Shown one piece after another: positions 15,791 to 23,887 of a DNA stretch of 64,000 bases. How positions within the stretch are numbered: position 1 is the first letter of the stretch; every line of letters starts with the position of its first letter. This DNA comes from Streptomyces sp. NBC_01689. Its GTDB lineage: Bacteria > Actinomycetota > Actinomycetes > Streptomycetales > Streptomycetaceae. The notes under the pieces were generated by a model, which ran no database searches, was not told the DNA's origin, and saw only the letters and a program-made list of their open reading frames with translations. The stretch is taken from contig NZ_CP109592.1 in NCBI RefSeq assembly GCF_036250675.1, positions 2,170,001 to 2,234,000 of the forward strand, given 5' to 3'. The position numbers were made by a program, and so were the translations under genes.

Positions 15791-17109
15791 CCGCCCCCAC
15801 CTCACCGACGGACCCCGAGTCGCTCAGGGAGCGCGCGCTCGAAGCACTGACCACGGCCCGTGACCGCACCGCGCTCCTCACGTCCTGCGTGGAGGAGCCC
15901 GAGCTGACCGCCCAGCACTCGCCGTTGATGTCCCCGCTGGTCTGGGACCTCGCGCACATAGGCAACCAGGAGGAGCTGTGGCTGCTGCGCGCGGTAGCGG
16001 GGCGTGACGCCATGCGGCCGGAGATAGACGGGCTCTACGACGCGTTCGAGCATCCGCGCGCCGAGCGGCCCACCCTGCCGCTCCTTCCGCCCGCGGAGGC
16101 CCGGCAGTACGCCGCCGAGGTCCGCGGCCGCGCGCTGGACGTCCTGGAGGGCACCGCCTTCCGGGGTACTCCGCTGACCGAGTCGGGCTTCGCCTTCGGC
16201 ATGATCGCGCAGCACGAGCAGCAGCACGACGAGACGATGCTCATCACCCACCAGCTACGCAGAGGTCCCGCCGCTCTCACCGCGCCCGACCCCGATCCCG
16301 TCCCGCGGTTCACGGGACCGGCCGAAGTCCTCGTCCCCGGCGGGCCGTTCACGATGGGCACGTCCACCGAGCCATGGGCCCTGGACAACGAGCGGCCCGC
16401 GCACCGGCGCGAGGTCCCGGCGTTCTTCATCGACACCACGCCGGTGACCAACTCCGCCTACCGGGCGTTCATCGAGGACGGCGGCTACACCACGGAACGC
16501 TGGTGGAGCCCCGAGGGCTGGACCCACATCCGGACCCACGGCATCGAGGCGCCGCTGTTCTGGCACCGGGAGGGCGGGCAGTGGCTGCGGCGCCGGTTCG
16601 GCGTCACCGAGCCGGTACCGCCGGACGAGCCCGTGCTGCACGTCTGCTGGTACGAGGCCGACGCCTACGCCCGCTGGGCGGGACGCCGGCTGCCCACCGA
16701 GGCCGAGTGGGAGAAGGCGGCCCGCCACGACCCGGCCACCGGCCGTTCCACCCGCTACCCCTGGGGCGACGCCGATCCCACCCCCGAGCACGCCAACCTC
16801 GGCCAGCGCCATCTGCGCCCGGCCCCGGCGGGCAGCTACCCGGCGGGCGAATCGGCGCTCGGCGTACGGCAGCTGATCGGGGACGTGTGGGAGTGGACGT
16901 CGAGCGACCTGCGGCCCTACCCCGGCTTCGCGGCCTTCCCGTACAAGGAGTACTCGGAGGTGTTCTTCGGGCCGGAGCACAAGGTGCTGCGCGGCGGCTC
17001 GTTCGCCGTGGACAAGGTCGCCTGCCGGGGCACCTTCCGCAACTGGGACTACCCGATCCGGCGGCAGATCTTCTCCGGTTTCCGGACGGCCCGCGACGGA
17101 GGCGTCTGA
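15787..17109 (+). CDS. egtB: Hercynine oxygenase EgtB (ergothioneine biosynthesis)
   Basis: A 440-residue non-haem iron sulfoxide synthase joining gamma-glutamylcysteine and hercynine with O2. The DinB-like N-terminal domain supplies the iron ligands His57 (LAHIGNQEELW) and His143/His147 (QHEQQHDE). The C-terminal formylglycine-generating-enzyme-like domain runs from about residue 180 (VPGGPFTMGTS) to the end, with RLPTEAEWEKAAR, GDVWEWTSSD and KVLRGGSFA. Starts within the egtA stop and overlaps the egtC start by 1 bp. Length is normal for the family. Confidence 0.96.
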   Translation: MTAPTSPTDPESLRERALEALTTARDRTALLTSCVEEPELTAQHSPLMSPLVWDLAHIGNQEELWLLRAVAGRDAMRPEIDGLYDAFEHPRAERPTLPLLPPAEARQYAAEVRGRALDVLEGTAFRGTPLTESGFAFGMIAQHEQQHDETMLITHQLRRGPAALTAPDPDPVPRFTGPAEVLVPGGPFTMGTSTEPWALDNERPAHRREVPAFFIDTTPVTNSAYRAFIEDGGYTTERWWSPEGWTHIRTHGIEAPLFWHREGGQWLRRRFGVTEPVPPDEPVLHVCWYEADAYARWAGRRLPTEAEWEKAARHDPATGRSTRYPWGDADPTPEHANLGQRHLRPAPAGSYPAGESALGVRQLIGDVWEWTSSDLRPYPGFAAFPYKEYSEVFFGPEHKVLRGGSFAVDKVACRGTFRNWDYPIRRQIFSGFRTARDGGV

Positions 17110-17936
17110 TGTGCCGTCATCTGGCCTACCTGGGGCCCGACACGCCGATCGGCCGGCTGCTGACGGAACCGCCGCACAGTCTGTTCCGGCAGTCCTGGGC
17201 GCCGAGACGGCAGCGGTACGGGACGGTCAACGCCGACGGTTTCGGGATCGGCTGGTACGCCGAAGGCGACCCGGTGCCCGCCAGGTACCGGCGCGCCGGG
17301 CCCATCTGGGGCGACCAGTCCTTCACGGACCTGGCCCGTGTCGTACGGACCGGAGCGCTGCTCGGCGCCGTGCGGGACGCCACCCGGGCGGGAGCGGACG
17401 GGGAGGCCGCGGCGGCGCCGTTCGCCGCCGGCACCTGGCTGTTCAGCCACAACGGCGCCGTCCTCGGCTGGCCCCACTCGCTCGCCCCGCTGACCCACGG
17501 GCTGCCCGCCGCGGAGCTGCTGTCCCTGGAGGCCCGCTGCGACTCGGCGCTCCTCTGGGCGCTGGTCCTGCGGCGGCTGCGGACCGGGGACGACCAGGGC
17601 CGCGCGCTGGCCGACACCGTCCTCGAGGTCGCCGAGGCCGCCCCCGGCTCCCGGCTCAACCTGCTGCTCACCGACGGCGCCACCATCACCGCGACGGCCT
17701 GGGGCGACACCCTCTGGTACCTGGCCGACCCCGGGCACGGCACCGTCGTGGCCTCCGAGCCGTACGACGACGACCCACGGTGGCAGGAGGTGCCGGACCG
17801 CACGCTGCTCGTGGCGACCCGCACCGAGGTCCTGCTCACCCGGATCGACCACCCGCACGACCGCCAGGGCGTGCCCCCTCACGAGGACCCCCACCACTCC
17901 ATGGCATCCGCACGTCCGAAGGAGCCCAGCACGTGA
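17109..17936 (+). CDS. egtC: Class II glutamine amidotransferase EgtC (ergothioneine biosynthesis)
   Basis: A 275-residue Ntn-hydrolase that removes the glutamate from gamma-glutamyl-hercynylcysteine sulfoxide. After Met removal the N-terminal nucleophile is Cys2 (MCRHLAYLG). NADGFGIGWY, FSHNGAV and SLEARCDSALL are the other class II amidotransferase motifs. TGATG joins the egtB stop to this ATG. The stop overlaps the egtD GTG by 3 bp. A short His/Pro-rich tail (PPHEDPHHS) is at the C-terminus. Confidence 0.95.
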   Translation: MCRHLAYLGPDTPIGRLLTEPPHSLFRQSWAPRRQRYGTVNADGFGIGWYAEGDPVPARYRRAGPIWGDQSFTDLARVVRTGALLGAVRDATRAGADGEAAAAPFAAGTWLFSHNGAVLGWPHSLAPLTHGLPAAELLSLEARCDSALLWALVLRRLRTGDDQGRALADTVLEVAEAAPGSRLNLLLTDGATITATAWGDTLWYLADPGHGTVVASEPYDDDPRWQEVPDRTLLVATRTEVLLTRIDHPHDRQGVPPHEDPHHSMASARPKEPST

Positions 17937-18895
17937 GTCCGTTCCTTCTCACCCGCACCCTGCCGGAGGACGCCACCGAGGCCGCGCTGCGCGCCGACGT
18001 CCTGCACGGCCTGTCCCACACACCCAAGACGCTGCCGCCCAAGTGGTTCTACGACGCGCGCGGCAGTGAGCTCTTCGACAAGATCACCGAACTGCCCGAC
18101 TACTACCCCACCCGGGCGGAGCGCGAGATCCTGGCCGCCCGGGCCCCCGAGATCGCCCGGGCGACCGGCGCGCGCACCCTCGTCGAGCTCGGCTCGGGCT
18201 CCTCCGAGAAGACCCGTCATCTGCTCGACGCGCTGCCCGGACTGCACACCTACGTGCCGGTCGACGTCAGTGAGAGCGCCCTCACCCAGGCCGGGCACGC
18301 GCTGATCGCCGAGCGCCCGGAGCTCGGTGTGCACGCGCTGATCGCCGACTTCACCGGCGGTCTGGCGCTGCCGGGCACGCCCGGACCGCGGCTGGTGGCG
18401 TTCCTCGGCGGCACCATCGGCAATCTGCTGCCCGCCGAACGCGCCGCGTTCCTGGCATCCGTACGGGCCCTGCTCTCCCCCGGTGACGCGCTGCTGCTCG
18501 GCACGGACCTGGTCAAGGACGAGTCGGTGCTCGTCGCCGCGTACGACGACGCGGCCGGAGTCACGGCCGAGTTCGACAAGAACGTCCTGACGGTCGTCAA
18601 CCGCGAGCTCGGCGCCGACTTCGACCCGGAGGCGTTCACCCATGTCGCCCTCTGGGACGCCGAGCACGAGTGGATCGAGATGCGGCTGCGTTCACGGACC
18701 GAGCAGACCGTGAAGATCCCCGCCCTCGACCTCGCCGTCGACTTCGCGGCCGGCGAGGACCTGCGCACCGAGATCTCGGCGAAGTTCCGCGAGGACGGGG
18801 TGCGGCGCGAAGTCGCCGCCGCGGGGTTCGACCTGACCCACTGGTGGACGGACCGGGAGGGCCGCTTCGCGCTGTCCCTGAGCGTGGTCCGGTGA
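17933..18895 (+). CDS. egtD: L-histidine N-alpha-methyltransferase EgtD
   Basis: A 320-residue SAM enzyme that trimethylates histidine to hercynine, the first committed ergothioneine step. Motifs are WFYDARGSELFDKIT, YYPTRAEREIL, the SAM loop ELGSGSSEKTRHLL, and FLGGTIGNL with the histidine-binding Asn. Length matches the known enzyme (about 321). GTG 17933 is preceded by AAGGAG and overlaps egtC. It closes the operon; no egtE (C-S lyase) lies nearby, so that step must be encoded elsewhere, as is usual in Streptomyces. A 20-bp terminator follows. Confidence 0.96.
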   Translation: MSPFLLTRTLPEDATEAALRADVLHGLSHTPKTLPPKWFYDARGSELFDKITELPDYYPTRAEREILAARAPEIARATGARTLVELGSGSSEKTRHLLDALPGLHTYVPVDVSESALTQAGHALIAERPELGVHALIADFTGGLALPGTPGPRLVAFLGGTIGNLLPAERAAFLASVRALLSPGDALLLGTDLVKDESVLVAAYDDAAGVTAEFDKNVLTVVNRELGADFDPEAFTHVALWDAEHEWIEMRLRSRTEQTVKIPALDLAVDFAAGEDLRTEISAKFREDGVRREVAAAGFDLTHWWTDREGRFALSLSVVR

Positions 18896-18943
18896 CGTAA
18901 CCGGCCAGGCGGGAACCGTCCGGGGACACTCCCGGGCACCATC

Positions 18944-18987
18944 GGGCGACGGGCGCCGGCGATGCACATCGCCGGCGCCCGTCGCCC
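18944..18987 (+). terminator. Terminator of the egt operon
   Basis: A perfect 20-bp stem (18944-18963 and 18968-18987, arm starting GGGCGACGGGCGCC) with a GCAC tetraloop lies 48 bp after egtD. Confidence 0.85.
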
Positions 18988-19130
18988 GTGCGCGTTCCGG
19001 GACCCTTCACCGGCGTCCGCGCGCCGCTTTCCGGTTGCCGACCCTCCTGTCCCATTCGATGATGGTGCGTGAATTCCCCCAGGCGCGGGGTATTTCCTCG
19101 CGTTGCTCTCCTGAGCGTGTTCCCGGGCTC

Positions 19131-19157
19131 GGAACATCTGCTTCTGTTCACCTCTGA
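19131..19157 (+). promoter_or_regulatory. Candidate ECF-sigma promoter upstream of secY
   Basis: GGAAC at 19131-19135 and TCTGA at 19153-19157 are 17 bp apart, resembling ECF (SigE-like) envelope-stress promoters whose -35 is GGAAC. It sits about 30 bp before the TTG start, leaving room for the GAAGGAGG ribosome site. Confidence 0.4.
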
Positions 19158-19187
19158 CGTGCTGACGCAGGGGCGAAGGAGGAACCC

Positions 19188-20495
19188 TTGCTGAGCGCAT
19201 TCGCCAAGGTCTTCAAAACCCCGGACCTGCGCAAGAAACTGTTGTTCACGCTCGGCATCATCGTGCTGTACCGCGTGGGATCGCATGTCCCACTCCCCGG
19301 CGTGAGTTACCGGAATGTCCAGACGTGCGTGGACGCGGCGCAGACCAACGGCGGTCTGCTGGGCCTGGTCAACCTGTTCAGCGGCGGGGCGCTGCTCCAG
19401 ATCACGGTGTTCGCGCTGGGAATTCTGCCGTACATCACGGCGAGCATCATTCTCCAGCTGTTGACGGTGGTCATCCCGAAACTGGAGGAGCTGAAGAAGG
19501 AGGGCGCCGCCGGCCAGGGGAGGATCACCCAGTACACCCGCTACCTGACGGTGGCCCTCGCCGTGCTGCAGGGCACGGGCCTGGTCGCGACCGCCCGCAG
19601 CGGCGCGCTGTTCCCCAGCTGCCCGACGGCCTCGGGCATCGTCCCGGACCGCTCCCTCCTGACCACGGTGATCATGGTGCTCACGATCACCGCGGGGACC
19701 GCCAGCGTGATGTGGCTCGGCGAGCTGATCACCGAACGCGGTGTCGGCAACGGGATGTCGATGCTCATCTTCATCTCCATCGCCTCCACGTTCCCCGGCG
19801 CCCTGTGGACCGTCAAACAGGAGGGCACCATCGCCGACGGATGGCTCGGCTTCGGCGTCGTCCTCCTCGTCGGATTCGCGATGGTGGCCCTCGTCGTCTT
19901 CGTGGAACAGGCGCAGCGCCGCATTCCGGTGCAGTACGCGAAACGGATGATCGGCCGCAGGTCGTACGGCGGAACGGCGACCTACATCCCGCTCAAGGTC
20001 AATCAGGCGGGCGTGGTCCCGGTCATCTTCGCGTCCTCGCTCCTCTATATCCCCGCCCTTATCGCACAGTTCTCCAACTCGCATGCGGCATGGGCCACCT
20101 GGGTCACCCAGAACTTCGTCCGGGGTGACCACCCCTATTACGTCGTCGCCTATTTCCTGCTGATCGTGTTCTTCGCGTTCTTCTATGTGGCGATCACCTT
20201 CAATCCGGAGGAGGTGGCGGGGAACATCAAACAGAGCGGCGGGTTCATCCCCGGCCTGCGCGCGGGCCGGCCCACGGCCGAGTACCTGGGGTACGTCCTC
20301 AACCGGCTCACCTGGCCGGGCGCCCTCTATCTGGGTCTGATCGCCCTGGTCCCCACGGTGGCGTTCGCGAGCTTCGGCGGCGCCAACCAGCTCACCGGCA
20401 CGAGCATTCTGATCATCGTGAGCGTGGGTCTGGAGACCGTGAAACAGATCAGCAGCCAGATCGAGCAGCACAACTACGCGGGCTTCCTGCGCTGA
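19188..20495 (+). CDS. secY: Preprotein translocase subunit SecY, solitary second copy
   Basis: A 435-residue channel protein with ten hydrophobic segments. It keeps SecY hallmarks: FKTPDLRKKLLFTLG at the N-terminus, FSGGALLQITVFALGILPYI, AQRRIPVQYAKRMIGRRSYGG (cytosolic loop contacting SecA/ribosome) and KQISSQIEQHNYAGFL at the end. TTG 19188 is preceded by GAAGGAGG. The housekeeping secY of Streptomyces sits in the spc ribosomal operon beside rplO and adk; here the neighbours are egtD and a sugar-binding lipoprotein, so this is a paralogue. Wobble positions include more A/T (for example AAA, ATT, TAT) than adjacent genes. No SecA2 or accessory Sec gene is in the window. Confidence 0.93.
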   Translation: MLSAFAKVFKTPDLRKKLLFTLGIIVLYRVGSHVPLPGVSYRNVQTCVDAAQTNGGLLGLVNLFSGGALLQITVFALGILPYITASIILQLLTVVIPKLEELKKEGAAGQGRITQYTRYLTVALAVLQGTGLVATARSGALFPSCPTASGIVPDRSLLTTVIMVLTITAGTASVMWLGELITERGVGNGMSMLIFISIASTFPGALWTVKQEGTIADGWLGFGVVLLVGFAMVALVVFVEQAQRRIPVQYAKRMIGRRSYGGTATYIPLKVNQAGVVPVIFASSLLYIPALIAQFSNSHAAWATWVTQNFVRGDHPYYVVAYFLLIVFFAFFYVAITFNPEEVAGNIKQSGGFIPGLRAGRPTAEYLGYVLNRLTWPGALYLGLIALVPTVAFASFGGANQLTGTSILIIVSVGLETVKQISSQIEQHNYAGFLR

Positions 20496-20496
20496 C

Positions 20497-20521
20497 ACCC
20501 CGGGCGGACGTCCCGCCGGGG
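20497..20521. terminator. Compact hairpin between convergent secY and binding-protein genes
   Basis: CCCCG-G-GCGG pairs with CCGC-CGGGG around an ACGTC loop, with one bulged G. It fills the 27-bp gap between the two stops. Confidence 0.6.
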
Positions 20522-20522
20522 C

Positions 20523-21782
20523 TCATCCGCCGTTCTCCGCCAGCCGTTCCGTGAGGAGCCGGGAGGCACGCTCGGCCTCGGTCGCGGGGTCACCGCCGGC
20601 GAGCACCTTGGTCATGTACGACTTGATCGGGTTGTCGGCCTCGACGGCCGCCCACCGGGGCGAGGCGGGGGTGGCCCGGCCGTGCGCGGCGCCCGCCGCC
20701 ATGGCGGCGGCACCCTCCTCACCGGCCACCGCGCCCGCGAGGGTGGTCTTGTTGGGCACGTAGTTCATCGTCCGGGCCAGCCGGGTCTGCCACTTGGCGC
20801 CGACGAGCGCCGAGACGACGGCCGTGGCGGCCCGCCGGTCGTCGGTGTTCTTGGGCACCACCAGGTCGGAGCCGCCGGTGAAGACGGCACCGGGCTCGGC
20901 GGCCGTCCTGCCGGGGACGGGGAAGAACCCCAGTTTCTTCTTCAGCGCGGGGTTCCGCTCCACGATCGCCTGGGCGAGCCCCGGCACCGCCACGATCTGC
21001 GCCACCTGCCCGCCGGCGAACACCCCGGCCTGCGGCGGGTGTTCCTCGTCGGCGTCGACGGGCCCGGAGCCGAGCGCCTGGAGCCTTCGGTAGAAGTCCA
21101 TGCCGCGCAGGGCCGCGGGCGTCTGGAGGGAGCCCTGCCAGGTCCCGGCCGCCTCCGTCGCGAGTTCTCCGCCGTCGTCCCAGACGAACCCGGCGAAGGT
21201 GTACCAGTCCTGGCCGGCCAGATAGATCCCCTGGTTGCCCGCCGAGTTGAGCCGCCGGGTGTCCTCGATCCACCGGTCGCGGGTCGTCGGCGGCTTCTTG
21301 ATCCCGGCCCGGCCGAAGAGGTCCTTGCGGTAGATGACGACCCGATTGGCCGCGTACCAGGGGATGCCGTACTGGCGGGTGCTGAACCGGCCCGGCTGGG
21401 CGAGCCCCGGCAGCCAGTCGTCCATGCCCCAGTCGCGCACGGACTCCAGCGTCAGGTCGCTCAGGCCGCCCCGGTCCACGTACTGCGCCACCTGGGTGTT
21501 GCCCACCTCGATGACGTCCGGACCGTCGTCCTGCCGCTGCTCCAACGCCCCCTGCACCTTCTGCACGATCCCGGTCCACTGCTGGATGCGGATGTCCAGG
21601 GCCATGTCGCGGTGGGTCCGTTCGAAGTCCTCGGTGAACCCCTTGAGGAAGTCCGCGGACGCGCTGTCCTTCATCAGCCACACCGTCACGGTGCGACGTC
21701 CGCCGCCCTCCCCCGGGAGAGCTCCGCAGGCGGTCAGCAGAGAGGCGGTCACACAGGCGAGAGCGAGCAGACGACGCGTCAC
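20523..21782 (-). CDS. Extracellular solute-binding lipoprotein (ABC sugar transporter type)
   Basis: A 419-residue family 1 binding protein. From GTG 21782 the signal peptide is TRRLLALACVTASLLTAC with the lipobox LLTAC. The mature part has VTVWLMKDSASADFLKGF, DGPDVIEVGNTQVAQYVDRG and FTGGSDLVVPKN, typical of sugar-binding components. AGGA lies 9 nt before the GTG. No permease or ATPase gene is adjacent, so it is an orphan component. A DasR-like palindrome lies about 80 bp upstream, suggesting amino-sugar or chitin-linked control. The ligand is not known. Confidence 0.88.
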   Translation of the reverse strand: MTRRLLALACVTASLLTACGALPGEGGGRRTVTVWLMKDSASADFLKGFTEDFERTHRDMALDIRIQQWTGIVQKVQGALEQRQDDGPDVIEVGNTQVAQYVDRGGLSDLTLESVRDWGMDDWLPGLAQPGRFSTRQYGIPWYAANRVVIYRKDLFGRAGIKKPPTTRDRWIEDTRRLNSAGNQGIYLAGQDWYTFAGFVWDDGGELATEAAGTWQGSLQTPAALRGMDFYRRLQALGSGPVDADEEHPPQAGVFAGGQVAQIVAVPGLAQAIVERNPALKKKLGFFPVPGRTAAEPGAVFTGGSDLVVPKNTDDRRAATAVVSALVGAKWQTRLARTMNYVPNKTTLAGAVAGEEGAAAMAAGAAHGRATPASPRWAAVEADNPIKSYMTKVLAGGDPATEAERASRLLTERLAENGG

Positions 21783-21863
21783 GAAGGAGGGTCCTGTTCT
21801 GTCTTGCGGACAGCGGCATGGGAACCCGACGTGGGGGACGAGCTCAATGCTCGTACGGGTGTT

Positions 21864-21887
21864 CTGATTTTGGTATGGACCAATCAG
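21864..21887. promoter_or_regulatory. DasR (dre)-like operator upstream of binding lipoprotein
   Basis: On the minus strand the core TGGTCCATACCA resembles the DasR site TGGTCTAGACCA. It is nested in a longer imperfect palindrome with outer arms CTGATT (21864-21869) and AATCAG (21882-21887). It lies 82-105 bp upstream of the lipoprotein GTG. Confidence 0.5.
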
Positions 21888-21999
21888 ACCCGTCAAGGGC
21901 GACCGGTCAGGACGCCGTCGCCGTCTCGCGCACCGCGACGCCGTGAGGCACCGTGGAATGACGCGTGGCACACCCGCCACGGCGGAGAGGAGCACCCGC

Positions 22000-22215
22000 A
22001 TGACCGACCACACGTACCGGGTCACCGAGATCGTCGGCACCTCGCCCGAGGGGATCGACCAGGCCGTCCGCAACGGGATCGCCCGCGCCTCGCAGACCCT
22101 GCGCAACCTGGACTGGTTCGAGATCACCCAGGTCAGGGGTCAGATCGTGGACGGGCAGGTCGAGCACTACCAGGTGGGTCTGAAGGTCGGCTTCCGCCTG
22201 GAGGACGGCGCCTGA
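22000..22215 (+). CDS. Dodecin (flavin-binding dodecameric protein)
   Basis: A 71-residue protein of the exact dodecin length. TYRVTEIVGTSPEGIDQAV, the flavin-stacking Trp in LDWFEIT and HYQVGLKVGFRLED are family hallmarks. Actinobacterial dodecins store FMN/FAD. GGAGAGGAG lies before the ATG at 22000. A 16-bp terminator follows, so it is probably monocistronic. Confidence 0.93.
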   Translation: MTDHTYRVTEIVGTSPEGIDQAVRNGIARASQTLRNLDWFEITQVRGQIVDGQVEHYQVGLKVGFRLEDGA

Positions 22216-22232
22216 CGCGACCACGCACCGGA

Positions 22233-22277
22233 CGGCCGCGGCAGGTGGCCCCGGGCCGGGACCACCTGCCGCGGCCG
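22233..22277 (+). terminator. Dodecin terminator
   Basis: A perfect 16-bp inverted repeat (22233-22248 and 22262-22277, arm CGGCCGCGGCAGGTGG) begins 17 bp after the dodecin stop. Confidence 0.85.
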
Positions 22278-22608
22278 CGCCCTGCGGTGCGGCGGACGGC
22301 GGTACGGCGGACGGAGTCTGGCGCCGCGCGCCGGGCCGGTCCGCGGCGGAGCCGTGCGCCGATACGCACGCCCCGGCGCCCACCGGCCGGGACCGGCTCC
22401 GCCGAACGCGCGGGTCACCTCGGGGCGGTCCGGACGGCCGCCCACGCCCCGCCCGCGCACTCGCGCACGGAGCCCGGCTCGCCGGACCGACAGGGCAGCG
22501 AGCCACGGCGCCCGCCGGTCCGTCCCTCGGGCCCGCGCACGGCGTCCAGGCCCGTCCGGCCGGGTGACGCCGGGCCGGGTCAGGGCCCGCCGGGCCGGGC
22601 GCGGCGGG
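22278..22608. other. Gene-free GC-rich gap
   Basis: About 330 bp rich in GCGGACGG, CCGGGCCGG and GCCCGC motifs. Chance frames exist on both strands but none has domain sequence or a ribosome site. It looks like the gap at 3302-3728. Confidence 0.55.
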
Positions 22609-23100
22609 TCAGGTCCGTCCCTCACGCTCCTGCGCACTCCTGAGAGCCGCCGACGTCGACGCCCAGCGGGCCCGTACGACCCGGAACCCGGCCCGCTCCG
22701 CCTCGTCGCAGACGAGTTCGTCGTCGTCCACGAGGACACGGATCTCACGGTCGCGGGCGAGCCGGCGGAGGATCTCCGACTTGGTACGGCGGGCGGGCCT
22801 GCGGTCGTCGTCGCGCCGCATCCAGACCGGCCCCTCGGGCAGCCCCAGGGCGGCCAGCCACGCGACGGTGTCCCGACGGCAGCGCTCGGGACGGCCGGTC
22901 AGATAGACGACGTCGCACTCCCGCGCGCTCTCCGTCGCCAGCGCCACCCCCTCGGCCAGCGGCGGATCCTGCGGCGCGGCCGCGAAGAACGCGTCCCAGT
23001 CGCGCGGCCTGCGCTCCAGGAACCGCTGCCGGTGCGCGCTGTCCGCGAGCGTGCCGTCCAGGTCGAACACGGCGAGCGGTCTGCTGTTCCTCTGCGTCAC
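22609..23100 (-). CDS. HAD-superfamily phosphatase (polynucleotide 3'-phosphatase-like)
   Basis: A 163-residue HAD hydrolase. Motif I is AVFDLDGTLAD, motif II VVYLTGRPE, motif III lies around RRTKSE and motif IV is VLVDDDELVCDE. The pattern resembles the phosphatase domain of T4-type polynucleotide kinase/phosphatase, but the kinase part is absent and the substrate is open. GTG 23100 is chosen because TAGGGT lies seven bases upstream, a common Streptomyces leaderless arrangement; GTG 23109 is an alternative. Near-overlapping with nothing; a 190-bp gap separates it from the sigma gene. Confidence 0.8.
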   Translation of the reverse strand: MTQRNSRPLAVFDLDGTLADSAHRQRFLERRPRDWDAFFAAAPQDPPLAEGVALATESARECDVVYLTGRPERCRRDTVAWLAALGLPEGPVWMRRDDDRRPARRTKSEILRRLARDREIRVLVDDDELVCDEAERAGFRVVRARWASTSAALRSAQEREGRT

Positions 23101-23289
23101 GCCGACCACCCTAAGGGCCCTGGGCTCCGCACGCGCCGGGAGCCGGGGACCCCGGCCGGACGGTACGAAGGAGGGGTCGACGGGCGGGCGGGCCGGCCAG
23201 CTGCGACGCGCGAGCGGTTCCGGCCCGGGTCCGGCCCGACTCCCCCGGAGGAGAAGGGGCGTTGGGGGCGCCGCGTACGCGCGACGGCG

Positions 23290-23841
23290 TCACGAGGCGT
23301 CGGACAGCCAGGGCCTGACCTGTTTACGGGCCTCGTGCAGACGGGACTTGAGCGTGCCGAGGGGAACACCGACCCGCTCGGCCACCTCGGCGTACTCCAG
23401 CTGGCAGATGTCCCGGTAGACCAACGGCGCCACCAGGTGCGGGTGTTCACGCTCCAGCCGCTCCAGCGCCTCCAGGAGGTCGACACGGGAACCGGCGATG
23501 ACGCTCGTGGTGCGGGGGTCGACGTGCTGGGCGGCGTCGATGACGTCCGGCTGCTCGGCGGACCGCCGCTTCAGCTCCCGGTACTTCTGCCGGGAGCAGT
23601 TGGCCACGACCGTGTAGAGCCAGGTGCTGAAGCGGCTGCGGCCCTCGAAGCCGGTGATCTTCCGCGCCACCTGGAGGAGGACGTCCTGCGTCGCCTCCTC
23701 GGCGTCCTCGCGGCACGGCAGGAAGCGTCCGCAGCGCCGCATGACCTCCGGCTCCAGCCGCTGGAGCAGCAGGTCCAGGGCGCCCGGTTCGCCCGCGGCC
23801 GCGCGCAGCGCGAGCTCCTCGGTCCCCGCGGCGTCCTGCAC
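23290..23841 (-). CDS. ECF RNA polymerase sigma factor
   Basis: A 183-residue sigma factor. Region 2 is at about residues 15-90 (LLLQRLEPEVMRRCGRFL, AEEATQDVLLQVARKI, FSTWLYTVVANCSRQ) and region 4 at about 120-175 (RDICQLEYAEVAERVGVPLGTLKSRLHEAR). GTG 23841 is preceded by GAGGGGAG. No anti-sigma gene is adjacent; instead a Ser/Thr kinase gene is divergent 46 bp away, which raises the possibility of control by phosphorylation. The window-wide targets are unknown, although the ECF-like promoter of secY is one candidate type. Confidence 0.92.
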   Translation of the reverse strand: MQDAAGTEELALRAAAGEPGALDLLLQRLEPEVMRRCGRFLPCREDAEEATQDVLLQVARKITGFEGRSRFSTWLYTVVANCSRQKYRELKRRSAEQPDVIDAAQHVDPRTTSVIAGSRVDLLEALERLEREHPHLVAPLVYRDICQLEYAEVAERVGVPLGTLKSRLHEARKQVRPWLSDAS

Positions 23842-23887
23842 TGGGTGCTCCCCTCGGTGTCGATCAGAGGCCAGGCATGATAGTCGC

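Noticed and set aside
19188..20495. SecY as the housekeeping translocon gene
   Set aside because: Neighbours are egtD and a binding lipoprotein, not ribosomal protein genes, adk and map.
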